Shown piece by piece: positions 15,284-22,353 of a stretch of 25,939 nt of DNA (position 1 is its first letter; every line of letters begins with the position of its first letter). Location: contig DCMK01000024.1 of the NCBI GenBank assembly GCA_002321395.1, positions 7,215 through 33,153 of the forward strand, written 5' to 3'. Position numbers and translations under genes: made by a program. The notes beneath the pieces were generated by a model that searched no databases, was not told where the DNA came from, and worked only from the letters and a program-made list of their open reading frames with translations. The stretch comes from Caryophanales bacterium UBA1624 (lineage in GTDB: Bacteria > Bacillota_I > Bacilli_A > RFN20 > CAG-826).

Positions 15284-16941
15284 TCGCCGTTTCTTTGGCC
15301 TTTCCCCTTCTTTTCTCTTGCGTCGAACGCGCCCCGGAATCAAATGGTTCCGCTCCGATGCCATCGATGGAGCAAACCTCCTTTCCGAAGGGGGAGGACA
15401 ATTTCAAAATCGTCGAAAGCGATTATTTTTCGCGCGAAGAGACGCCAGAGGCCCCCGGGGAAGCCAGCCAAATCAAATTCGGCGATGCGGTTGAGGGGAT
15501 GAAACCCTACCCCACGCTGCGGCTTTTCGCCGGCGGGGAGCAGATCCCCGTCTATACGGTCAAAGTCAACTCCAGCCGCACCTGGAGCAAGGACGCAAAA
15601 GGCAGAAGCGAAGACGCGGTTGCTTCTTTCTCTTTAAAGGGGAAGGCGACACTGAAGCTCCAATGTGCCTTCAACCCCAAGGAGGATGTGACGATCCGCC
15701 CTTTGGGGAGAAACGTCCCCTGGTCCGTCGATTCGAGCCGCTGGGTCATTTCTTTCACGATCTCGACCCCGGGGCAATACCTGATCGAAACCCGTTCCCG
15801 CACCCTTCATCTATTCGTCAATCCCTTCAAAGACATCCCCGCGGGGGCCACTGTCTTTTCCCCGGGGCTCCACAGCAAAGAAAACGATCCCCGCATCAAC
15901 TCAAACGACGAAATCGTCCTCCGCAATGGGGACAAGATCTATTTGGAGGAAGGGGCGATCCTCCGCGCGAAGATCCGGGCCAACGGAGCTTACAACGTCT
16001 CCGTGGAGGGCCCAGGGTTCCTGGATGGATCTTCTTTCATCCGTGACGTGGACAAAGGAATCGCTAACGTCCCCATCGATTTCCAGTTTTGCCGGAATGT
16101 GAAGCTAGAAGACTTCGCCCTCCTCGACCCCGCGGGATGGGCATTCAATCTATATTGCTCCGAGAAGATGAGCCTAAAGAACGTAAAAGTCATTTCCTCC
16201 CGTTCCAACGGGGATGGGGTTTCGGTTCAGTCGTGCAAAGACGTCGACGTTTCTTATAGCTTCGTCCGCAGTTGGGACGATTCCTTGGTCGTGAAGAACT
16301 ACGTCGATTACAAAACCGGAAAAGAAGGGGAAACCTCGTCCATCCATTTCTCGGATTGCCTTCTTTACACCGATTTGGCCCAATCCATGGAAATCGGATA
16401 TGAGACCATCGGGGAGAAGATGAAGGACATCTCGTTTGAGAACATCACCGTCCTCCATGCGTTCCACAAACCCGTCTTCTCCATCCACAACGGGAACAAC
16501 GCCGACATCAGAAACGTCGTCTATCGCGACATCACCGTGGAAGAGGCATCCCTTGGGCAGGGCGATGGGGACAACACCCTGTTCGATTTCGACGTATCCC
16601 ATTCGCCCATATGGAGCGACGCCCACAAAATAACTCCTTTGGGAAGCATCTCCGGGGTCACTTGTTCCAACATCAAAGTCCTATCCGGGAAAGAAAACCC
16701 GCGCATCAAAATCTCCGGAAGCGTAGAGAAGCGCCCCCAATATCCAAACGAAGAGCACCGCGTGACGGGGGTCCGTTTCGAAAACGTGGAGATCTGCGGG
16801 AAAAAGCTCTCCGCCTCTTACCCGAACATGGCGATTTCCCACGCCGACGCGCCGACCTTCCTGGAAGGGGAGGCCACCGGGGCTTCCTACCCTTCAAGCG
16901 ACGTTTCTTCCTTCGGCTCAAAGCTCATCCGCGTAAAGTAA
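15241..16941 (+). CDS. Secreted lipoprotein beta-helix glycosidase (GH28/GH49-like), second paralog without discoidin domains
   Basis: Predicted surface glycosidase of 566 aa, a shorter paralog of the first gene of the operon. It has a lipoprotein signal with FPLLFSC (Cys27), an N-terminal beta domain (about 75-195) and a beta-helix (about 225-530). The active-site block is nearly the same as in the paralog: LDPAGW (295-300), RSNGDGVSVQSCKDVDV (321-337) with Asp325, then WDDSLVVKN with Asp346-Asp347, and AQSMEIGYE. The two C-terminal discoidin-like domains of the first paralog are absent. The ATG lies 43 bp inside the end of the fusion gene, with only a weak GGAA ahead of it, so translation is probably coupled to that of the upstream gene. 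It is the last gene of the operon, and its stop codon overlaps the base of the terminator stem. The substrate is unknown. Confidence 0.82.
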   Translation: MPLLQNKREITFEIIAVSLAFPLLFSCVERAPESNGSAPMPSMEQTSFPKGEDNFKIVESDYFSREETPEAPGEASQIKFGDAVEGMKPYPTLRLFAGGEQIPVYTVKVNSSRTWSKDAKGRSEDAVASFSLKGKATLKLQCAFNPKEDVTIRPLGRNVPWSVDSSRWVISFTISTPGQYLIETRSRTLHLFVNPFKDIPAGATVFSPGLHSKENDPRINSNDEIVLRNGDKIYLEEGAILRAKIRANGAYNVSVEGPGFLDGSSFIRDVDKGIANVPIDFQFCRNVKLEDFALLDPAGWAFNLYCSEKMSLKNVKVISSRSNGDGVSVQSCKDVDVSYSFVRSWDDSLVVKNYVDYKTGKEGETSSIHFSDCLLYTDLAQSMEIGYETIGEKMKDISFENITVLHAFHKPVFSIHNGNNADIRNVVYRDITVEEASLGQGDGDNTLFDFDVSHSPIWSDAHKITPLGSISGVTCSNIKVLSGKENPRIKISGSVEKRPQYPNEEHRVTGVRFENVEICGKKLSASYPNMAISHADAPTFLEGEATGASYPSSDVSSFGSKLIRVK

Positions 16942-16975
16942 AAGCCTCCCCGAGCTCTGCTCAGAGAGGCTTTTT
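16940..16975. terminator. Bidirectional intrinsic terminator between the glycoside operon and fucI
   Basis: AAAAGCCTC pairs with GAGGCTTTT, and an inner helix GAGC-TCT-GCTC sits on top. TTTTT follows on the plus strand and TTTTACTTT on the minus strand. It fills the 37-bp gap between two convergent genes, so it can end both the nine-gene operon and the fucI transcript. Confidence 0.88.
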
Positions 16976-16978
16976 CCT

Positions 16979-18787
16979 TTATTTCCGGACGTTTTTGTAC
17001 ATCGGCCCGTAGGCTTCGCAGGCGCGGAAGTCCGCACCCTCCAAATCGGATCCGAACAACCCCCAAGCAGCGGGGCGGTAAACATCTTTGTCCTCGACGT
17101 TGTGCATGGCGACGGGGATGCGGAGAATAGAAGCCAAAGTCAGCAAGTCTGCGCCGATATGGCCGTAGGTGATGGCCCCGTGGTTGGCGCCCCAATGGTT
17201 CATGATCTCATAGGCGCTGGTGAAGGGCCCTTTGCCGGTGCAGCGAGGGGCGAACCAAGTGCAAGGCCAAGTGTAATCGGTCCTTTTCCAAAGGACGTCG
17301 GAAACCTCATCGGGCAAAGCGACGCTGTAGCCTTCGACGATCTGAAGCACCGGGCCAAGTCCTTTGACGAGGTTCAGACGGATCATGGTCATCGGCATCT
17401 CGGCGCGGGTGAGGTAGCGGGAGCTGAATCCTCCGCCGCGGAAATACCCAAGGTCGGCATAGGGCCAAGTGGTGGCGTTCATGCACTTGGCGATATCTTC
17501 TTCCTTCATCTCCCACCACGGCTTCATCACGTGGTTTCCCTTTTCATCGGTGACTTCCCCGCAAGCATCCAAGCACTGGGCGCCGCTATTGATGAGATGG
17601 AGGAACCCATCGGATTCCTTCGCGTGCCCTTGGATATCGTATCCGGTGACGCGTTTGACGCTATTGCCGCTCCAGAAGGTGCGGACGTCGGCGAAGATGG
17701 CGGCCCTGCCATTCAAAAGCCTTTCGAACAGCATCCCAATCCCGTTGAGGGTATCGTTCTCAGTGGCCAAGGTATAGGGTTCGCGGGCTCCGTTCCAGTC
17801 GAAGGTGCTGTTAAGAAGCGCCTCCGGGAAATCGCAGTTGGGATAGAAGTCGGTCCATTGACGCTGCCCTTGGAAGCCGCCGACGATCGCGTTATGCCCC
17901 AAAGCCTCTTCTTCGCACCCTTCCGGAAGGTTCTTGTTCCCGTTGTAGAGGTCTTTGATGATGCAGCACATCTTGACCGTGAATTCCCAGTCTTTTTCCT
18001 TCTGCTCTGGGGTCCTTTGAAGCTCGACCGGGTTTTTGTCGAAGCCGGGCTTGCAGTTCTTTTTGGCCCAAGCGAGGGCTTTCTCGTATTCCTTGCGGTC
18101 GTAGATGCCCAAGGTCATGCGGCGGATGATTTCCACCTCATCGACGCTTTCCACGCGCATCCCGAGGTATTCTTCGATGAAGTCGTGATTGATGATGGAT
18201 CCGCCGATTCCCATGCAGCTGGAGCCGATTTGCAAATAGCTTTTCCCGCGCATGGTCGCGGCGGCTATGGCGGCCCTGCCGAAGCGAAGAATCTTAACCT
18301 TCACATCCTCAGGAATCGAATGATCGTCTTTATCCTGGACTTCATGGCCATAGATGCCGAAGGCAGGAAGGCCTTTTTGAGCATGGGTGGCCAAAACGGA
18401 AGCCAGATAAACCGCGCCGGGGCGCTCGGTTCCGTTGAACCCCCAAACGGCTTTGATGGTCATGGGGTCCATATCCATGGTTTCAGCCCCATAGCACCAA
18501 CAGGGAGTGACGGTCAAAGTGATGTCGACGCCTTGTTTTTTGAAGTAATCGGCGCAGGCGGCAGATTCAGGAACGCGCCCAATCGTAGAGGGAGCGATGA
18601 CGACTTTCACCGGCTCCCCATCGCTGTAGCGAAGGTTTTCTTCGAGCAGCTTTTTGGCGGACAAAGCCATTCCCATGGTCTGCTCCTCCAAAGATTCGCG
18701 AACCTTCAAAGGCCCTCTCCTGCCGTCGATGGTCGGACGGATGCCGATCACCGGGTAGGAACCAACGAAACGTGATTCAAATCCCAT
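16979..18787 (-). CDS. fucI: L-fucose isomerase
   Basis: Cytoplasmic ketol isomerase converting L-fucose to L-fuculose (the family often also acts on D-arabinose). The 602-aa product is close to the E. coli enzyme (591 aa). It reads as FucI throughout: IGIRPTIDGRR near the N terminus, VWGFNGTERPGAVYL, the metal-ligand segments LATENDTLNG (Glu343) and FADVRTFWSG (Asp367), SDGFLHLINSGAQ, and WGANHGAITYGHIGADL (His536), which correspond to E. coli Glu337, Asp361 and His528. The start at 18787 is chosen over the longer frame because AAAGGAG lies 8 bases before it and the protein then begins directly with the conserved domain. It is a single-gene unit, facing away from the cytidylate-kinase-like gene and ending at the shared terminator. 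No fuculose-1-phosphate aldolase is in the window; the kinase gene at the right edge may take the next step. Confidence 0.96.
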   Translation of the reverse strand: MGFESRFVGSYPVIGIRPTIDGRRGPLKVRESLEEQTMGMALSAKKLLEENLRYSDGEPVKVVIAPSTIGRVPESAACADYFKKQGVDITLTVTPCWCYGAETMDMDPMTIKAVWGFNGTERPGAVYLASVLATHAQKGLPAFGIYGHEVQDKDDHSIPEDVKVKILRFGRAAIAAATMRGKSYLQIGSSCMGIGGSIINHDFIEEYLGMRVESVDEVEIIRRMTLGIYDRKEYEKALAWAKKNCKPGFDKNPVELQRTPEQKEKDWEFTVKMCCIIKDLYNGNKNLPEGCEEEALGHNAIVGGFQGQRQWTDFYPNCDFPEALLNSTFDWNGAREPYTLATENDTLNGIGMLFERLLNGRAAIFADVRTFWSGNSVKRVTGYDIQGHAKESDGFLHLINSGAQCLDACGEVTDEKGNHVMKPWWEMKEEDIAKCMNATTWPYADLGYFRGGGFSSRYLTRAEMPMTMIRLNLVKGLGPVLQIVEGYSVALPDEVSDVLWKRTDYTWPCTWFAPRCTGKGPFTSAYEIMNHWGANHGAITYGHIGADLLTLASILRIPVAMHNVEDKDVYRPAAWGLFGSDLEGADFRACEAYGPMYKNVRK

Positions 18788-18830
18788 TTTTGCAACTCCT
18801 TTTGTGAATTTATTTGGGTTCGTCAATTTA

Positions 18831-18836
18831 AGTATA
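18831..18836 (-). promoter_or_regulatory. Candidate -10 box of fucI
   Basis: On the minus strand TATACT lies 43 bp before the fucI start codon, giving a short leader. No good -35 hexamer is seen at the right distance. Just upstream, an imperfect palindrome GTAAGCCGCTTC (18843-18854, plus strand) resembles the other cre/LacI-type sites of the window with one extra central base, so catabolite or LacI-type control is possible. Confidence 0.35.
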
Positions 18837-18895
18837 CCGAACGTAAGCCGCTTCAAAAATGTCCCTGTTCCTTAAAAATAGATTATTCCGTAACT

Positions 18896-19510
18896 TCAAT
18901 CCGATAAGGGGGCAAGGAAATGGGCGAGTTTATCGGCCAATTCTTTCACCGACCGCCCGCTGGTATTGATCATCAAATCGTAGTTTTCCTTCGCGCCCCA
19001 CTTCTTGCCCGTATAGAACTCATAATATTTCGCGCGGTTGCGGTCGATGGTTTTGAATTCGCGGGCCAGGGTGCGATCATCGGTCTTTTCGCCCGGCTTC
19101 TTGCGCAGGCGGCAACGCTCCATTTTCGAGGAGGCGTCAGCGTAAACGAACAAGCGGATTGGGTGGAACTCCTTCAAAACTTCATCCGCGCAGCGCCCAA
19201 TGATGACGCAGGAAGATTTCCCGGCCATTTCTTTCAGAATCTTGGCCTGAGCGGCATAGATGTCGATGGATTGGTCCAGATTCGGATCGGAGACCATCGA
19301 GAAGGACATCCCGTAATGGATGGGGAGCAAAGGGATCGGCTTCTTCTCGGTCACCTGCTCGATATATTCCAAGCAATAGGGAGTCTGCTTTTCAAGCTCC
19401 ACCAAAATCTCTTGGTCGTAATAGGCGATGTGAAGCTGATCGGCCAAACGGCGGCCGAGCTCGCGTCCCCCACTGCCGAACTCTCGGCCGATAGTGATGA
19501 TTAGGCTCAT
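18896..19510 (-). CDS. Cytidylate-kinase-like protein (AAA-type nucleoside kinase fold)
   Basis: A P-loop kinase of the cytidylate-kinase-like family found widely in gut Firmicutes, 204 aa. The N terminus ITIGREFGSGGRELGRRLAD is the diagnostic glycine-rich nucleotide-binding loop of that group. SSCVIIGRCADEVL and FVYADASSKMERCRLR correspond to later core strands and the arginine-rich lid region, and DYDLMINTSG-type text (YDLMINTSG) precedes the last helix. The start is set at 19510, with GAGGTG 5 bases before it; the longer frame to 19636 would run through the divergent regulatory region. True CMP kinase activity is not assured, since these proteins usually coexist with a normal cmk. The actual substrate is unknown. 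The gene is divergent from the membrane hydrolase gene. Confidence 0.82.
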   Translation of the reverse strand: MSLIITIGREFGSGGRELGRRLADQLHIAYYDQEILVELEKQTPYCLEYIEQVTEKKPIPLLPIHYGMSFSMVSDPNLDQSIDIYAAQAKILKEMAGKSSCVIIGRCADEVLKEFHPIRLFVYADASSKMERCRLRKKPGEKTDDRTLAREFKTIDRNRAKYYEFYTGKKWGAKENYDLMINTSGRSVKELADKLAHFLAPLSD

Positions 19511-19620
19511 AAAGGCACCTCTTTTAGAAGAGTATAAAACGTTTTTGGTTTTGCATGCGGGACGAGTTGGAAAAAACAAATGGAAACGGGGGGAAACGCA
19601 CCGAAATCGATAATCCGTTA

Positions 19621-19634
19621 TGAAAGCGCTTTCC
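19621..19634. promoter_or_regulatory. cre-like operator overlapping the -35 region
   Basis: TGAAAGCGCTTTCC matches the CcpA catabolite-responsive consensus TGWAANCGNTNWCA at every defined position except the last. It overlaps the -35 hexamer of the promoter of the 19708 gene and lies 110 bp from the divergent kinase-like gene. CcpA or a related LacI-family protein bound here would block polymerase. Confidence 0.7.
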
Positions 19635-19658
19635 AAATCTTGTTGATAATTCTATAAT
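19630..19658 (+). promoter_or_regulatory. Sigma-70-type promoter of the alpha/beta-hydrolase gene
   Basis: A perfect TATAAT (19653-19658) has TTTCCA (4/6 match to TTGACA) 17 bp upstream at 19630-19635. Transcription would start near 19665, immediately before the second operator, with a leader of about 43 bases to the ATG at 19708. Confidence 0.65.
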
Positions 19659-19668
19659 TCGGTAAAAA

Positions 19669-19688
19669 GGGTGTAACCGCTTACACCC
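19669..19688. promoter_or_regulatory. Perfect cre/LacI-type operator at the transcription start
   Basis: GGGTGTAA and TTACACCC are perfect 8-bp arms around CCGC. The inner 14 bases, TGTAACCGCTTACA, match all defined positions of the cre consensus TGWAANCGNTNWCA. It sits just after the predicted transcription start, the position of a repression roadblock. Its core TAACCGCTTA also occurs, on the other strand, in the operator at 427-440. Confidence 0.75.
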
Positions 19689-19707
19689 GGAAAGGACACA
19701 TTCTCTT

Positions 19708-21969
19708 ATGAACGAAAAAGCAAAACGCTTTTTCAAAAACCCATTGGGGATTGGAGCGTGTTGCCTCATCGGAGCTTTGCTGACGAGCTTCGGGGCGCAG
19801 CTGGTCAATACCAGTGGGTATTCGGTTAAGGTGACCAGCGGGGTCGCCGACATGGATTCGTTCTACGCGAAAACCTACGAATCCGCCGCCGTCAAACCCT
19901 TCCGCCTCTCTACGGTTGGGGAAAAGAAAGACGGCATGGTCAATGCCAAATTGGCCTACGACCTCTACATCCCGAAAGGAGTAGACGCCAACCATCCCGC
20001 TCCCGCCGTCGCTTTGACCCACGGGTATTTGAATTCCAAGGAATTCGAATCCGGGGTTGCCCTTGAACTCGCCCGGCGCGGCTACGTCGTCATGGCCTAT
20101 GACCAGTACGACCACGGGGATTCCACTTGGGACACCCCATCGCAGTTCAATTTCTACGTTTGGTCCGCCTATGACGCAATGGAGTTCCTCTACGGTCAGG
20201 ATTACGTCTTAAAGGCCGCGGACGGAACCGGCATGATCGGCCTCTCCGGCCACTCCATGGGCGGCTTCTCCAGCGAGATCGCCGTCGCTTGGGACGAATT
20301 CAACACGATGATGGGCGTCTATTCGAAGCCCAAAGTCACCGCGATGCTCGCCCAAGGCGCCGACTTCCGCTACGTCGATGGCTACGTGAAGGCCTATGCA
20401 TCGGCCTTTGGAAAAGACTGGGTCACCTATAACACCTACAATTCCAGGACCTGCGGCGCCCTCCAAGGCGAATACGACGAATTCTTCTTCGACAATTCCG
20501 GCAAATCAAAAGGGACCGTCATCGAGAAGGACTACGCATCGGACAAAGTCGGCTACTCCATGCTCGGCCTCACCAAAGCCGGGGAACCCAATAAGTTCTA
20601 CCAAGTCGACCCCGAAACCAATACGGCCCTCGCGGAAGAGCAAACCGACCTTGCGGCCAAATACGGGGAACGCATCATCTACAAAGTCGCGGGCGACCAC
20701 CCCTACAACACCTGGTCCCCACAAGCCACCAGCTGCATCATCGACTTCTTCAACCACGGATTCGAGCATCAGACGAAGCAGGCCGGGCTCAATGATCTAA
20801 GCACCTATGTGACCATCAAAGACGGCTCCAAGCAAGTCTGGTGGCTCAAAGAGGTCTTCACCTGCATCGGCATGCTGGCGGTCATGGCCGCCGTCCTTTG
20901 CGGACCGCTCGGCTTGACCAGCCTCCCCTTCTTCCGGCTCGCCAACACCGATTTGGCCCTCATCCCGGAAGTGGAGGCGCCCAGCAAACCGCAAAAGGCG
21001 ATTGGAATCGGCCTGACGGTGTTCTCGCTGCTCCTGTCCGCTTTCATGATTCCGGCCTTCTTGTCGCCAGGATCCTCCAGCAACGCGGCCAACATCTCCA
21101 TGATGACGACCATGATGGACGTGGTGATGTATGGAGGAATCGGCATCGCGCTGATCCTCGCAATCGTGGCCATCGTCTTCAAAGCCGGCAAAAAGGAAGG
21201 CGGAAAGGACCTTATCCGCCCAGCCGGAGGAGCGATGCTCATCTCCTTCGTTGCCCTTGCTCTCCGCTGGCTCATCAACGATGGGCAGAACTACGTCCTC
21301 AATTCCACCAACCGCTGGTTCAACGCCCCCTCCATCGGCACCATCGCGACTTGGGCCATGGCGTCTGGGCTATTAGCCCTCATCTTCGCCCTCATCTCCC
21401 ACTTCTTCCTCAATCCGAACCGGACCGCTGCCCACCTTGGCCTGAAGGCTTCGTGGAAATCCGTCGGCGTTTCTTTGCTCAACGCCATCGTCGTTTCCGG
21501 CGTCATCTGCGCCTTCGTGTGGATGGTCCAAGGGATCTTCAACGTCGACTTCCGCGTCTACACCTATGCGATTAAGACAGTGAACGGACCCGCGTTCGTA
21601 TCCGCCCTCCGCTACCTGCCCTTCTTCTTCCTCTTCTATTTCTGCGCCGGCATCTCCATCGCGGTGGCGACCGCCGGTAAGAAAGGCTGGAAGGCCGACC
21701 TATTGGCCGTCGCCATCGAGGTTGTCCCCTCCGCGCTGTTCCTCCTCTACCAATACGGAATCCTCATCGCCACGGGCACTGCCCCCTTCGTCAACTGCGA
21801 CCTCAACGGCATCTTGGTCCAGGGCTTGATCTTCACCCTCATCGGCCTTGCCGTCTATCAGCGCCGCAGCTTGGAAAAGAGTGGGAACATCTGGGGCGGC
21901 GTCTTCCTCAACTCGATCTTCTTCACCTTCCTCACCTTAGCCAACACCACCATCTACAATTTGAAGTAA
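19708..21969 (+). CDS. Membrane-anchored alpha/beta-hydrolase with a polytopic C-terminal membrane domain
   Basis: A 753-aa two-part membrane protein of unknown substrate. After a basic start there is one transmembrane helix (about 13-33). Residues about 75-355 form an alpha/beta-hydrolase domain: oxyanion-type HG in LTHGYLNS (104-110), YDQYDHGDST (131-140), the nucleophile elbow GHSMGG with Ser183, and the probable catalytic histidine His331 in GDHPYNTWSP. Residues about 383-750 hold about ten further hydrophobic helices with no recognised family. The hydrolase domain lies between helix 1 and helix 2 and probably faces outside, to judge from the Lys-rich N terminus before helix 1. AAAGGA lies 11 bases before the ATG. 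It is transcribed alone and ends at a strong terminator. A peptidase- or esterase-like role at the envelope is possible; the two cre-type operators suggest sugar-linked control. Confidence 0.72.
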   Translation: MNEKAKRFFKNPLGIGACCLIGALLTSFGAQLVNTSGYSVKVTSGVADMDSFYAKTYESAAVKPFRLSTVGEKKDGMVNAKLAYDLYIPKGVDANHPAPAVALTHGYLNSKEFESGVALELARRGYVVMAYDQYDHGDSTWDTPSQFNFYVWSAYDAMEFLYGQDYVLKAADGTGMIGLSGHSMGGFSSEIAVAWDEFNTMMGVYSKPKVTAMLAQGADFRYVDGYVKAYASAFGKDWVTYNTYNSRTCGALQGEYDEFFFDNSGKSKGTVIEKDYASDKVGYSMLGLTKAGEPNKFYQVDPETNTALAEEQTDLAAKYGERIIYKVAGDHPYNTWSPQATSCIIDFFNHGFEHQTKQAGLNDLSTYVTIKDGSKQVWWLKEVFTCIGMLAVMAAVLCGPLGLTSLPFFRLANTDLALIPEVEAPSKPQKAIGIGLTVFSLLLSAFMIPAFLSPGSSSNAANISMMTTMMDVVMYGGIGIALILAIVAIVFKAGKKEGGKDLIRPAGGAMLISFVALALRWLINDGQNYVLNSTNRWFNAPSIGTIATWAMASGLLALIFALISHFFLNPNRTAAHLGLKASWKSVGVSLLNAIVVSGVICAFVWMVQGIFNVDFRVYTYAIKTVNGPAFVSALRYLPFFFLFYFCAGISIAVATAGKKGWKADLLAVAIEVVPSALFLLYQYGILIATGTAPFVNCDLNGILVQGLIFTLIGLAVYQRRSLEKSGNIWGGVFLNSIFFTFLTLANTTIYNLK

Positions 21970-21982
21970 GCTCGCTTCAATG

Positions 21983-22007
21983 GCCCCGGGTTCGCCCCGG
22001 GGCTTTT
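21983..22007 (+). terminator. Intrinsic terminator of the alpha/beta-hydrolase gene
   Basis: GCCCCGGG and CCCGGGGC form a perfect 8-bp GC helix over TTCGC, followed by TTTTCGTTT. It starts 13 bp after the stop codon. Confidence 0.92.
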
Positions 22008-22013
22008 CGTTTA

Positions 22014-22036
22014 TCAAAAAAAGGCCCGAAGGCCTT
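22014..22036 (-). terminator. Intrinsic terminator of the tRNA transcript
   Basis: On the minus strand AAGGCC-TTCG-GGCCTT with a UUCG tetraloop is followed by an unbroken run of T residues. It lies 15 bp past the CCA end of tRNA-Arg and back to back with the terminator of the plus-strand gene. Confidence 0.9.
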
Positions 22037-22051
22037 AATGGATTTTCCCTT

Positions 22052-22128
22052 TGGCGCGCCCGAGCGGATTCGAACCGCTGACCCCAAGCTTCGGAGGCTT
22101 GTACTCTATCCAGCTGAGCTACGAGCGC
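22052..22128 (-). tRNA. tRNA-Arg (anticodon CCG)
   Basis: A 77-base cloverleaf. Acceptor GCGCTCG pairs with CGGGCGC (one wobble). The D arm starts GCTCAGCTGGATAGAGT, the anticodon arm is CAAGC-CTCCGAA-GCTTG with anticodon CCG, the T arm is AGCGG-TTCGAAT-CCGCT, the discriminator is G, and CCA is encoded. It reads CGG codons. It is the second gene of a two-tRNA transcript, 6 bp after tRNA-Leu. Confidence 0.97.
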
Positions 22129-22134
22129 ATAAGG

Positions 22135-22219
22135 TGGTGCACTGGATGGGAGTCGAACCCACACCGGTTGCCCGACTAGCTCCTGAGACTAGCGCGTATA
22201 CCAATTCCGCCACCAGTGC
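22135..22219 (-). tRNA. tRNA-Leu (anticodon CAG)
   Basis: An 85-base class II tRNA with a long variable arm. Acceptor GCACTGG pairs with CCAGTGC. The D region is TGGCGGAATTGGTATACGC, the anticodon arm is CTAGT-CTCAGGA-GCTAG with anticodon CAG, and the T loop is GTTCGACTC. The discriminator is A and CCA is encoded. It reads CUG codons and is first in the tRNA transcript. Confidence 0.97.
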
Positions 22220-22229
22220 ACGCCGATTC

Positions 22230-22258
22230 AATATACTCTTGATTCAAGCAAATGTCGA
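22230..22258 (-). promoter_or_regulatory. Promoter of the tRNA-Leu/tRNA-Arg transcript
   Basis: On the minus strand TCGACA (5/6 match to TTGACA) and TATATT (5/6 match to TATAAT) are separated by exactly 17 bp, and the -10 box ends 10 bp before the first base of tRNA-Leu. The spacing and place are those of a standard stable-RNA promoter. Confidence 0.7.
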
Positions 22259-22338
22259 AGGGCCATTTACCAGAATGCCAAAATCCCGTTTGTTTTAAAA
22301 AGAACATAAAATGCAATAAAAAGATAACCAAAGAAGGC

Positions 22339-22344
22339 TATGAT
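22339..22344 (+). promoter_or_regulatory. Candidate -10 box very close to the nahK start
   Basis: TATGAT (5/6 match) ends 9 bp before the ATG at 22354, which would give an almost leaderless mRNA. No clear -35 is seen upstream in the AT-rich stretch 22290-22335, and there is no clear Shine-Dalgarno sequence before the ATG either. Tentative. Confidence 0.3.
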
Positions 22345-22353
22345 TAAAGCAAT

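Noticed and set aside
17102..18775. 557-codon open frame on the plus strand opposite fucI
   Set aside because: It is entirely antisense to a gene with full-length family motifs, has no ribosome binding site or recognisable domain, and reflects the GC-rich third codon positions of fucI.
18788..18856. Longer N terminus for FucI starting at 18856
   Set aside because: It runs through the promoter region, while ATG 18787 has AAAGGAG at ideal spacing and starts the conserved domain.
19511..19636. Longer N terminus for the cytidylate-kinase-like protein
   Set aside because: The extra 42 residues read through the cre region and do not resemble the family; ATG 19510 has a ribosome binding site.
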